From DATBSL01 sp963729875 (GTDB lineage: Bacteria; Acidobacteriota; Vicinamibacteria; Fen-336): 64,000 nucleotides of DNA. Where the stretch lies: the NCBI GenBank assembly GCA_963729875.1, contig CAVSPR010000004.1, positions 620,001 to 684,000 on the forward strand, in the 5' to 3' direction. The notes beneath the pieces are model-generated. The model made no database searches, had not been told where the DNA came from, and worked only from the letters and a program-made list of their open reading frames with translations. This document shows positions 1 through 7,951 of the stretch, in pieces (position 1 is the stretch's first letter; each line of letters opens with the position of its first letter). The translations under genes and the position numbers were made by a program.

Positions 1-2
1 GG

Positions 3-947
3 CTGCTCGACTACTGTGCCGGCCAGCGGCTCGACGCGGTGTTCCTGCAGGACTCGCAGGATCCTGCCGCAATGGAACCGGCGCACTGGGCGGAGGTCCG
101 CGCCTGGGCGCGCGACCTGGGCCTGCACCTCGAGACCGGTGGCGGGGCCATCCTTCCCGGGACCGCCGAGGCCTACCCGCAGGTCGTCGCGACGCTGCGT
201 CGCAACATCGAGCGGGCCGCCGCGATGGGGTCGCCCGTCGTCCGCGCCCTCCTGGCGAGCGACCGGTACGCGATGCCGCCCGGTCCCGTCGAGCCGCACG
301 TCGAGACCGTGGTGCGCCTCCTGCGCGAGGTCCGGAGCCAGGCGAAGGACGCGGGCCTGAAGATCGCGATCGAGAACCACAAGGAGCTGCAGGCCTGGCA
401 GACGCGCCAGCTGATCGAGGCCGCCGGCCCCGACTTCGTCGGCTCGTACCTCGACACCGGCAACCCGGTGTTCGTGGCCGAGGACCCGATGACGACCCTC
501 GAGGAGCTGGGCCCCCATGCCGTGACGTTCCACCTTCGCGACTCCGTCGTCTACGAGCACGCCGAGGGCGTCGCGGTCCAGTGGGTCCCGCTCGGAGAGG
601 GTACCGTGGACTTCAAGGCGCTCGTCGCGCGTGCGGCCGAGCTGATCCCGCCGGGCGTCCGCATCTACTGCAAGCCGATAACGGCCCGTCCGCCCGTCGT
701 GCTGCCCGTGTACTCCGAGGAGTGGTGGGGCCGGTGGTTCCCGCGCGCCCGGGCCCCGGACCTGGCCCGCTTCCTCGGGCTCGCGAGGCGAGGCCGGCCC
801 TACGACAAGCCTCACCTGACCGCGGACGTGCCGGACCTGCGCGATCGCTACATGGACGCGCTCAAGGCGCAGCAGCTCGAGCACGTGGAGCGCAGCCTGG
901 ACTACTGCCGGGCGACGCTGGACCTCGGCGTCCGTTGGCGCAGGTGA
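3..947 (+). CDS. Sugar phosphate isomerase/epimerase (5' end outside window)
   Basis: The reading frame is already open at base 3, so the true start lies outside the window. The product is a TIM-barrel protein of the xylose isomerase-like / AP-endonuclease-2 family, which isomerises or epimerises sugars or sugar acids with a divalent metal. Family signatures seen are IAIENHKE (first metal Glu), SYLDTGNP (Asp), TFHLRDS (His) and PLGEGTVDF. The residue expected to be the last metal-binding Glu sits in IYCKPITARPP, where Lys is found instead, so activity is uncertain or a base error is present. It is followed 53 bp later by a radical SAM gene on the same strand. Family assignment is firm; substrate is unknown. 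Confidence 0.85.
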   Translation: MLDYCAGQRLDAVFLQDSQDPAAMEPAHWAEVRAWARDLGLHLETGGGAILPGTAEAYPQVVATLRRNIERAAAMGSPVVRALLASDRYAMPPGPVEPHVETVVRLLREVRSQAKDAGLKIAIENHKELQAWQTRQLIEAAGPDFVGSYLDTGNPVFVAEDPMTTLEELGPHAVTFHLRDSVVYEHAEGVAVQWVPLGEGTVDFKALVARAAELIPPGVRIYCKPITARPPVVLPVYSEEWWGRWFPRARAPDLARFLGLARRGRPYDKPHLTADVPDLRDRYMDALKAQQLEHVERSLDYCRATLDLGVRWRR

Positions 948-1000
948 GGAAGCGCTGACCGACCGCGACGGCAACGGTCCGAGCCGCGATCCACGCTCCC

Positions 1001-2692
1001 ATGAAGGTCCTGCTCGTCACTCCGGAGAATCGCTTCATCCGGGCCTTCCGCCGGGGCCAGCTCAACAACTTCGCCCAGCTGACCATGGCCCACCTCGCCG
1101 CGTTCGTTCGCCCGCCGCACACGGTGGCGCTGGTAGACGAGTACGTGCGGGGCGTCGACCTCGATGCCCCCGCCGATCTCGTCGGGATCACGTGCAACAC
1201 GCCCAACGCGAGCCACGTCTACCGCCTGGCGGACGCCCTGCGGGCGCGGGGCCGGATGGTGGTGCTGGGGGGGCCGCACCCGACCCTGGTGCCGGACGAG
1301 GCGCGCGCCCACGCCGACGCCCTGGTCCTCGGCGAGGCGGAGACCACCTGGCCGCGGCTGCTCGTCGACGCCGCTCGCGGCGACCTCGCACCGGAGTATC
1401 GCGCGGCCGAGCCGCCCTCGCTGGAGCACCTGCCGCGGCCGCGCCGCGACCTGATCGTCGGCCGCGGTCTGCTCGCCAACACCGTCATCGCCACCCGCGG
1501 CTGCCCGCATCGCTGCAGCTACTGCAACCTTCGCCAGATCTACGCCCCCGCGCTGCGCTTCCGGCCCGTGGAGGAGGTGGTCGCCGAGGTCCGCGGGATC
1601 CGATCGCCCCTGTTCGCGTTCTGGGACGACCAGCTCTTCATGGACCGGGATTACGCGCTCCGTCTCTTCGGGGCGCTCGAGGGCTCGAGCCGGCGATGGG
1701 CCGGGATGGTGACCCTGGCCAGCGCGCGCGACGAGCGCCTGCTCGCGGCGGCGGCACGCGCCGGATGCGTCTGCCTCTTCCTCGGCCTCGAGTCCTTCAG
1801 CGCGCGGAGCCTGGCGCTGGCCAACAAGTCCTTCAATGTCGTCGAGTCCTATGGCGAGGTCGTCGCGCGAATCCACGCACGCGGGATCACGGTCCAGGCC
1901 GGCATCGTCTTCGGGTTCGACGGTGACGACGAGGCCACCTTCGAGAGGACGCTCGTGCAGGCCACTCGTCTGGGACTGGACGGCGCGACCGTCAGCCTCC
2001 TGACGCCGTTCCCCGGCACGCCGCTCTTCCAGAAGCTCCAGCGCGACGGCCGTCTGCTCACGCAGGACTGGAGCTACTACAACGGAAAGACGGCGGTGAC
2101 GTTCCGTCCGGCTCGCATGAGCCCGGAGGCACTCTGGAACGGCTACATGTGGTTCCGCCGGCGTTTCTTCTCCCGGCGCTGCATCCTCGAGCGGCTCGGG
2201 CGCTCGGGAGTCCGGCCGCTCCAGTCGCTCGCGCTGAACTGGGGGTATGGGCGGGCGATCGGGAACGCCCTGCCCGGTTGGCCGATCCCGGGCGGCGAGC
2301 GCGACCCGACGCTGGACTGGCCGGTGGGGCCTCGTCCGTCCCCGGCGGAGCGCCGCCCTGAGGGCGAGCTCTCAGGGCAGGGGATGGCCGGGGTCGGCGG
2401 ACCGGAGGGGACCGGTCAGGCGAATGACTCGGCGGGCATGGGCCGGACCGGCCCGACGCGCGGAGCGAAGCCCATGTGCGGCAGGATGTCCCGGTCGATC
2501 TCGATGCCGGGGGCGACCTCGACGATCTCCAGCCCCCCTTCGGCCAACCGGAAGACCGCCCGCTCGGTGACGTACAGCACCTCCTGGCCACGGGCCCGGG
2601 CGAACGCGCCGCTGAAGGTGACGTGGTCGACGCGATTCACGAACTTCTTCACCTTGCCGGGCTGGAGGATGCGCAGGCTTCCCCCGGCGTAG
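1001..2692 (+). CDS. B12-binding domain radical SAM protein (3' end uncertain)
   Basis: The N-terminal ~140 residues form a cobalamin-binding-like Rossmann domain (MKVLLVTPE, LVGITCNT, VVLGGPHPTL). A radical SAM core follows, with the CX3CX2C cluster motif RGCPHRCSYC near residues 165-175 and GIVFGFDGDDEATF further on. Members are [4Fe-4S]/SAM enzymes for methylation or ring chemistry; the substrate cannot be read here. The open frame runs to 2692, but its last ~90 codons lie antisense to the acyl-CoA transferase gene and look like low-complexity shadow sequence. A hairpin at 2355-2378 and a TGA in frame +1 at 2359 suggest that the real gene ends near 2360 and that a base was lost upstream. 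No strong Shine-Dalgarno is seen before 1001. Confidence 0.8.
   Translation: MKVLLVTPENRFIRAFRRGQLNNFAQLTMAHLAAFVRPPHTVALVDEYVRGVDLDAPADLVGITCNTPNASHVYRLADALRARGRMVVLGGPHPTLVPDEARAHADALVLGEAETTWPRLLVDAARGDLAPEYRAAEPPSLEHLPRPRRDLIVGRGLLANTVIATRGCPHRCSYCNLRQIYAPALRFRPVEEVVAEVRGIRSPLFAFWDDQLFMDRDYALRLFGALEGSSRRWAGMVTLASARDERLLAAAARAGCVCLFLGLESFSARSLALANKSFNVVESYGEVVARIHARGITVQAGIVFGFDGDDEATFERTLVQATRLGLDGATVSLLTPFPGTPLFQKLQRDGRLLTQDWSYYNGKTAVTFRPARMSPEALWNGYMWFRRRFFSRRCILERLGRSGVRPLQSLALNWGYGRAIGNALPGWPIPGGERDPTLDWPVGPRPSPAERRPEGELSGQGMAGVGGPEGTGQANDSAGMGRTGPTRGAKPMCGRMSRSISMPGATSTISSPPSANRKTARSVTYSTSWPRARANAPLKVTWSTRFTNFFTLPGWRMRRLPPA
2355..2378. terminator. Hairpin between convergent radical SAM and CoA-transferase genes
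   Basis: GCCCTGAG at 2355-2362 and CTCAGGGC at 2371-2378 form a perfect 8-bp stem with an 8-nt loop. It lies where the radical SAM gene should end and 38 bp beyond the stop of the opposing gene, as expected for a bidirectional terminator. There is no clear U-tract, so this is a candidate only. Confidence 0.45.
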
Positions 2693-3945
2693 TCGATGCG
2701 GGTGCCCTGCGCGTCGAAGGTCCCGCAGAAGACGACCTTCTTCGCGTTCTGGGCGATCTCGATGAAGCCGCCCGGCCCGATGAGCGTGCCCCCGAGACGG
2801 GACACGTTGACGTTGCCCTCCGCGTCGGCCTCGCCCATGCCGAGAAAGGCGATGTCGACCCCGCCGCCGCTGTAGTAGTCGAACTGCTCGATCGAGGACA
2901 CGATCGCATCCGCGTTGCGCGCGGCGCCGAACAGGGCGTCGTCGAGCATCCGGCCGTTGTGGACGCCCTGCTCGACGCTCATCCACAGCCGATCGCCGAT
3001 CCCCTTCTCGGCGATCACCGCGAAGATGCCGCCGGGGATGCCGAAGCCGAAGTTCAGCGAGGCCCCCGGCACGAGCTCCAGGGCCGCCCGGCGCGCGATG
3101 ATGCGCCGCTCGAGCTTCGCGGGCATGTCCACGGCGAGCCGGCCCAGGTGGGCGCGCCGCCCCCCGCTGACCGTGTCGTCGTAGCCCTTCCCGTAGAACT
3201 GCAGCTGGTCCGGCGCCGTCACCACGGCGTCGACCATGATCCCCGGGATCCGCACGTGCCGGGGGTGGAGGCTCCCCGCCTCGACCACCTGGCGCACCTG
3301 CACCAGGACACGGCCCCCGCTGTTGTGGGCGGCCAGAGCGATCGTCTGGACGTCCATGTCGATCGCTTCCTCCTCCGGGCTGACGTTGCCGCGGGCGTCG
3401 GCGTAGGTGCCGCGGACGATTGCCACGTCCACCTTGAACGGCTTGTAGTGCAGCACCTCCCGTCCGTCGATGTGCATCAGCTCGACCAGGGTGTCGCGGC
3501 TGCGGGCGTTGCAGCGGCCACCGCCCAGGCGGGGGTCCACGAAGGTGCCGAGCCCGCTGTGCGTGAAAAGGCCCGGGCGGCCGGCGCCGATCTCCCGCAG
3601 CAGGTGCTCCACGACCCCGCCGGGGAAGCAGTACGCCTCGATCTTCTCCTCGCCGACCAGCTGCTGCATCCGGGGCGACCAGGTGAAGTGCGCGGCGATC
3701 ACCTTGCGCACCATGCCTTCGTGGGCGAGACGGTTCGTGCCCATGGCGTCGCGGTCGCCGAGCCCGAGCGAGTGCACGAGGGTCAGGTCGCGCGGGTGGC
3801 CGGTCCCGAGAAAACGCCGCTCCAGGGCCTCGAGAATGGCCTCGGCCGCGATCATGCCGGCCCCGTTCCCGCTGATGGCGACGGTGTCGGAGTCGTTGAC
3901 CAGCTGCGCGGCCTCATCGGCGCTCAAGAACCTGGTGACGGCCAT
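2416..3945 (-). CDS. Acyl-CoA:carboxylate CoA-transferase (family I, propionate/acetoacetate type)
   Basis: This 509-aa protein has both halves (alpha and beta) of a family I CoA-transferase in one chain. It moves CoA from an acyl-CoA to a free acid through a glutamyl-CoA intermediate. The catalytic Glu is probably E325 in WMSVEQGVHN. The glycine-rich segments SGNGAG (25-30), GFGIPGGI and FLGMGEADAEGNVNVSRLGG are typical of the YdiF / propionate CoA-transferase group. The start ATG at 3945 gives the canonical N-terminus. It is the last gene of a minus-strand operon after enoyl-CoA hydratase, sugar isomerase and SDR genes, so it may activate or release the organic acid made by that pathway. 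The donor and acceptor acids are not identifiable. Confidence 0.9.
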   Translation of the reverse strand: MAVTRFLSADEAAQLVNDSDTVAISGNGAGMIAAEAILEALERRFLGTGHPRDLTLVHSLGLGDRDAMGTNRLAHEGMVRKVIAAHFTWSPRMQQLVGEEKIEAYCFPGGVVEHLLREIGAGRPGLFTHSGLGTFVDPRLGGGRCNARSRDTLVELMHIDGREVLHYKPFKVDVAIVRGTYADARGNVSPEEEAIDMDVQTIALAAHNSGGRVLVQVRQVVEAGSLHPRHVRIPGIMVDAVVTAPDQLQFYGKGYDDTVSGGRRAHLGRLAVDMPAKLERRIIARRAALELVPGASLNFGFGIPGGIFAVIAEKGIGDRLWMSVEQGVHNGRMLDDALFGAARNADAIVSSIEQFDYYSGGGVDIAFLGMGEADAEGNVNVSRLGGTLIGPGGFIEIAQNAKKVVFCGTFDAQGTRIDYAGGSLRILQPGKVKKFVNRVDHVTFSGAFARARGQEVLYVTERAVFRLAEGGLEIVEVAPGIEIDRDILPHMGFAPRVGPVRPMPAESFA

Positions 3946-3980
3946 GGTCGTCTCGCCCCTCCTCCGGGCCGTGATCGGCG

Positions 3981-4766
3981 TCAGCTGTTACGGAAGACCG
4001 GCTTTCGCTTCTCGATGAAGGCGCGGACGCCTTCCCGGCAGTCCTCGGTACCGGCCGCCTGCGCCGCCGCGCTGGCGTGGTGCTGCCGCAGGTCCTGGTG
4101 CAGGGTGGCCAGCAACCCCTTGATCAGCGCCATGGCTCCCGGCGCGTTGGCCAGCAGGCGGTCGAGCCAAGCCTCGAGCTGGGCGTTCAGGTCGGCTTCG
4201 TCCTCGGCCACGGCGGTCACGAGCCCCCACTCGCACGCCTGGACGGCGGGAATCGGGCTCGCGAGCAGCAGGAGGTGCCGGGCCCTGGCGGGGCCGATCA
4301 GCTCGGCCAGCCGGCGCGTGCCCATCCAGCCCGGGATCACGCCCAGCGTGGCCTCGGGGCAGCCGAGCTTGGCCGCCTTGACCGCGATCCGCAGGTCCGC
4401 GGCCATGGCCAGCTCGAGCCCTCCGCCCAGCGCGTGGCCGGTGAGAGCGGCGATGACCGGCTGGGGCAGGGCCGCCAACCGCTCGAACACGTCGATCCCC
4501 CGCAGGATCCAGTCACGTCCCATGTCGTGGGGCGACAGGCGTCCCCACGCCTCGATGTCTCCGCCGGTGCAGAAGAAGCGGCCCGTGCCTCGCAGGACGA
4601 CGGCCCGGGTGTCCCGATCGCGGGCGATCTCGTCGACGACCGCTCCCAATCGGTCGATCATCGCCATCGTCAGCGCGTTGCCCTTGTCCGGGCGGTTCAG
4701 CCGGATCTCGGCCCAGGCCAGGCCGCCGCGTTCCCGCCGCTCGAAGACGACTTCCTGCTCCATCAT
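3981..4766 (-). CDS. Enoyl-CoA hydratase/isomerase (crotonase family)
   Basis: This 261-aa crotonase-fold protein is the usual length. The oxyanion-hole segments FCTGGDI (65-71) and GHALGGGLEL (110-119) are present. Both acid/base glutamates of true hydratases appear to be retained: E118 in GGGLEL and E138 in CPEATLGVIPG. That supports hydration of an enoyl-CoA rather than a mere isomerase or decarboxylase role. It lies 35 bp upstream of the CoA-transferase and 12 bp downstream of the isomerase gene, consistent with co-transcription. A sequence GAGAAGGA a few bases before the first ATG serves as ribosome-binding site. The start could be either of two adjacent ATG codons. Confidence 0.9.
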   Translation of the reverse strand: MMEQEVVFERRERGGLAWAEIRLNRPDKGNALTMAMIDRLGAVVDEIARDRDTRAVVLRGTGRFFCTGGDIEAWGRLSPHDMGRDWILRGIDVFERLAALPQPVIAALTGHALGGGLELAMAADLRIAVKAAKLGCPEATLGVIPGWMGTRRLAELIGPARARHLLLLASPIPAVQACEWGLVTAVAEDEADLNAQLEAWLDRLLANAPGAMALIKGLLATLHQDLRQHHASAAAQAAGTEDCREGVRAFIEKRKPVFRNS

Positions 4767-4778
4767 GCGTGGTCCTTC

Positions 4779-5636
4779 TCAGACGACCGTTTCGAGGCGT
4801 TCGCGACAGGTTCGAAGCACGACGTCCGGGTCTTCCCTCCACCACCGGTCGCGCGAGAAGATCTCGACCTCGACCGGGCCGTCGAACCCGGTCGCCTCGA
4901 CCATCGCGCGAAGCCGCTTCAGATCGATGACCCCATCGCCCATCATCCCCCGGTCGAGGAGCGGCTCCTGCGTGTGCCGCAGCCAGTCGCAGACGTGGAA
5001 CGCCCTGATCCGGGGACCGGCGCCGGCGATCGACGGCGCCAGGAGGGGATCCCACCAGACGTGATAGGCGTCGACCGCGACGCCGAAGTGCCGCCCCTCG
5101 GGATCCAGCGTCTCGCACCAGGCCTGGGCCTGAGCGATCGTGTTGAGCAGGGAGCGATCGGCCGCGTAGAACGGGTGCAGCGGCTCCAGCGCGATCCTGA
5201 CTCCGGTCGTCTCGACGGCTGGCATGAGGGCCTCGAGCCCCCGCAGGATCCGGGCGCGCGAGCCGTCGATGTCGCGCGACCCATCCGCCAGTCCGCCCAC
5301 CACCGCGATGAGCTCGCGCGCGCCGAGCGCCGCGGCCGCGTCGAGCGCCCGGCGATTGTCGTCGACCGCCTGCAGCCGCGCGGCCTCGGCATCGTGGGCG
5401 AGGTAGGACGTCCGGCAGTAGCTGTGCACGCGCAGCCCGGCGGCCCGGATCGCCGCGGCATCCCTGGAGGGCCGACTCTCGTCGATCTCCCTCCGCCAGG
5501 GCGTGATCCACCCGAAGCCGGCAGCGGCCGCGCGCTGCGCGGTCACCCCAATGGGCTCGCGGTACCCCAGGGTGGCCGTGTTGAGGCAGCACCGCTCCGG
5601 CCGGTCCGCCAGGTCACGCAGGGGCGCCGGCGTCAT
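4779..5636 (-). CDS. Sugar phosphate isomerase/epimerase (TIM barrel)
   Basis: A 285-aa xylose isomerase-like TIM barrel. Candidate metal ligands in order are Glu in IALEPLHPF, Asp in VAVDAYHVWWD, His in IRAFHVCDW and Glu in VEVEIFS, so unlike the partial isomerase at the window start the site looks complete. Its start lies 3 nt after the stop of the SDR gene, implying translational coupling. The mix of a sugar isomerase with SDR, hydratase and CoA-transferase suggests oxidation of a sugar or cyclitol to a CoA-linked acid. That pathway reading is inference. Confidence 0.85.
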   Translation of the reverse strand: MTPAPLRDLADRPERCCLNTATLGYREPIGVTAQRAAAAGFGWITPWRREIDESRPSRDAAAIRAAGLRVHSYCRTSYLAHDAEAARLQAVDDNRRALDAAAALGARELIAVVGGLADGSRDIDGSRARILRGLEALMPAVETTGVRIALEPLHPFYAADRSLLNTIAQAQAWCETLDPEGRHFGVAVDAYHVWWDPLLAPSIAGAGPRIRAFHVCDWLRHTQEPLLDRGMMGDGVIDLKRLRAMVEATGFDGPVEVEIFSRDRWWREDPDVVLRTCRERLETVV

Positions 5637-5639
5637 CGG

Positions 5640-6407
5640 TCAGAACCTCGTCAGCAGGAGGCCGCCATCGACGCGCACCTCCTGGGCCACCGTGTACGGC
5701 AGGAGCCCGGCGGCCATGCTCCGGACGGTCCGTGCCACGTCCTGCGGTGTCCCCCAGCGCGGCTCCACGAGCATCCCGTTCGCGATGAGGGCGTCGTACT
5801 TGGCCTTCGCCGGCGCGGTCATCTCGGTGAGGATGATCCCGGGCTGCACCTCGTAGACGCCCACGCCGTGGGGCGCCATCCGGATGGCAAACAGCCGGGC
5901 CGCCATCGAGAGCGCGGTCTTCGACATGCAGTATTCGCCGCGGTCGATCGATGCCGCCACGGCGTTCGAGGACGTCACGAACACGATGCTCCGGTGCCGG
6001 CCAGGCGGCGCTGGAGTGGCCGCCATCCCCCGGGCGACGGCCTGGGTCCAGAAGAACGTGCCGCGCGTGTTGACGGCGAAGCAGCGGTCGTAGCTGTCGA
6101 GCGACACGTCGAGCAGGTCCCCGCGTTGCCGCACCGAGACCCCGGCGTCGTTGACCAGGCAGTCGACCGCGCCCAGGTCGCGCGAGATCGCCTCGAGCAC
6201 GGGCCCGTGGTCGCGCAGGCTCCCCAGGTCGAGGGCGTACGAGGCGAAGCGGCGCCCGAGCGCGGTGACCTCGCCGCCCAGCTCGGCCATGCGCTCGACG
6301 TCCGGCAGCGCCACCGCGGCGATGTCGAACCCCTCTTCCGCCAGGGCCAGCGCAACCGCGTGGCCTATGCCACGCGAGGCGCCGGTGACGACTGCGATCC
6401 GTGCCAT
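5640..6407 (-). CDS. SDR family oxidoreductase (3-ketoacyl-ACP reductase-like)
   Basis: A 255-aa classical short-chain dehydrogenase. The cofactor motif TGASRGIG (8-15), the structural NDAG (86-89) and the catalytic Ser146/147, Tyr159 and Lys163 (YCMSK) are all present. Databases usually name such proteins 3-ketoacyl-ACP reductase, but the neighbours (sugar isomerase, hydratase, CoA-transferase) argue for a sugar- or hydroxyacid-derived substrate rather than fatty-acid synthesis. It is the first gene of the four-gene operon. No strong ribosome-binding site is visible before the ATG. Confidence 0.88.
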   Translation of the reverse strand: MARIAVVTGASRGIGHAVALALAEEGFDIAAVALPDVERMAELGGEVTALGRRFASYALDLGSLRDHGPVLEAISRDLGAVDCLVNDAGVSVRQRGDLLDVSLDSYDRCFAVNTRGTFFWTQAVARGMAATPAPPGRHRSIVFVTSSNAVAASIDRGEYCMSKTALSMAARLFAIRMAPHGVGVYEVQPGIILTEMTAPAKAKYDALIANGMLVEPRWGTPQDVARTVRSMAAGLLPYTVAQEVRVDGGLLLTRF

Positions 6408-6452
6408 AGGCCAGTGCCCGTGAGGCGTCAGGGCGATTCGGGGCGCATGATA

Positions 6453-7865
6453 TCAGTCCACCTCGAAGGCGATGAACATCAGCTGGCCCTGTCGCTCGAT
6501 CTGGACCACGACCGGATCGCCCTCCTTCAGGCCGGCGACGGCGTCGCGCAGGTCGACGAGGCGCAGCACGAACGTGCGGTTCACGGCGTGGATGACGTCC
6601 CCCGGCAGGAAGCGGTCGGGAGTCGAGGCGTCTTCCGACACGGCCGCCACCAGGATGCCGCCGTCGAGGCGGCGGCGCGGCTGGCCCGACGCGGCCTCGT
6701 CCGGGAGGTCGACTCCGAGGATGTCGAGCTCGGGCACGAGGTTCTTCTTCGGATCGACGAGAGAGAGATAGCGGTCGGGGTCGTCCGGACGTTCGATCAC
6801 CTGCACCTTGAGCGCGAGCCGGTCCGCGCCACGCAGGAGCTCCAGGCTGACGGTGGCGTCGATGGCGTGCCGGAAGAGGTTGGCGCTGAGCTGGCGCACG
6901 CTCTCGACCGGCCGGCCGTCCAGGGACAGGATCACGTCCCCGACCTGCACGCCGGCGGGGCCGGCCGGACCGTCGTCGCTGACGTCGGCCACGATCACGC
7001 CCCACGGTTGAGGCAGCCCCAGGGCCTTCGCGATCACCGCGTCGACCGTCTGCAGCTGCACGCCGATCATGCCGCGGCGGACGCGGCCGTTGGCCCGGAG
7101 CTGGTCGGTGATGACGCGCACGACGTTGCTGGGTATCGCCAGGCCCACGCCCTCGCTGCCGCCGGAGTGCGAGAGGATCAGGGTGTTGATGCCGACGACC
7201 CGGCCCGTCGCGTCCACCAGGGGCCCTCCGCTGTTGCCGGGGTTCACCGGGGCGTCGGTCTGGACGTACACGGCGGGATCGTCCGGGTCGAGCTGCCGCG
7301 CCACGGCGCTCACGACGCCCATGGTGACGGTGTTCCGCAGGCCGAGCGGTGAGCCGAAGGCGAGGACGAGCTGGCCCTGCTTCAACCCGTCGGAGTCCCC
7401 CAGCGACAGGGTCCTCAGGTCCTTGCGCGCGATCTTCAGGAGCGCCAGGTCCGTGATGTCGTCGATGCCCACGACGTCCGCGTCGAGCTTGACGCCCTGG
7501 GGCCTGACCGCGACCGGCCGGGACGCCGTCTCCGACGGCTCGGCCAGCAGCACCTGGACCCGGCGCGCGCCGGAGACGACGTGGGCGTTCGTCACGATGT
7601 AGCCGTCGGGGTCGATGATGACGCCGGAGGCCGTCCCTTCCTGCCGCGTCAGCAGGGTCAGCTGTCGGCCGCCGCTCATGCGGAAGCCGCTGGTGAAGAC
7701 CTGCACGACCGCGGGTGCGACGCGTTCCGAGATCTGCTCGAACGCCCCGCTGAGCGCCTGCAGCGCGTCGCCGGGCCGGGGTGCGGCCGGCTGGGCAGAG
7801 GCGGGTGCGGCGGCGGCCAGGGTGGCCAGGGCGGCGAGCGCGCGACCGAAAGTTCGCAGCTGCAT
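6453..7865 (-). CDS. HtrA/DegP-like serine protease with two PDZ domains
   Basis: Starting at the ATG at 7865 (GGGAG ribosome-binding site, then a signal peptide ending near ASAQPA) the protein has 470 residues. The triad is His95 (TNAHVV), Asp139 (ITDLALL) and Ser212 (GNSGGPL). A first PDZ domain begins near GMIGVQLQ and contains GPAGPAGVQVGDVILSLDG; a second occupies the C-terminus (DRFLPGDVIHAVN). This is the layout of periplasmic DegP/DegQ-type quality-control proteases. An upstream in-frame ATG at 7913 would add 16 residues before the signal peptide and lacks a ribosome-binding site. It lies 45 bp upstream of the SDR operon but is probably functionally independent. Confidence 0.9.
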   Translation of the reverse strand: MQLRTFGRALAALATLAAAAPASAQPAAPRPGDALQALSGAFEQISERVAPAVVQVFTSGFRMSGGRQLTLLTRQEGTASGVIIDPDGYIVTNAHVVSGARRVQVLLAEPSETASRPVAVRPQGVKLDADVVGIDDITDLALLKIARKDLRTLSLGDSDGLKQGQLVLAFGSPLGLRNTVTMGVVSAVARQLDPDDPAVYVQTDAPVNPGNSGGPLVDATGRVVGINTLILSHSGGSEGVGLAIPSNVVRVITDQLRANGRVRRGMIGVQLQTVDAVIAKALGLPQPWGVIVADVSDDGPAGPAGVQVGDVILSLDGRPVESVRQLSANLFRHAIDATVSLELLRGADRLALKVQVIERPDDPDRYLSLVDPKKNLVPELDILGVDLPDEAASGQPRRRLDGGILVAAVSEDASTPDRFLPGDVIHAVNRTFVLRLVDLRDAVAGLKEGDPVVVQIERQGQLMFIAFEVD

Positions 7866-7951
7866 ACCACGCTCCCGGGAAGAATCCCCGGGGAACGATA
7901 CACCCGGCCCCACCGGCGGGGGCGAGATCGTCTTCGGCCGGAGCGGCCCTC

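Noticed and set aside
2476..7352. Very long plus-strand open frames opposite the CoA-transferase, hydratase, isomerase, SDR and HtrA genes
   Set aside because: They are antisense shadows produced by high GC3. Their composition is low-complexity and real, conserved proteins lie on the minus strand.
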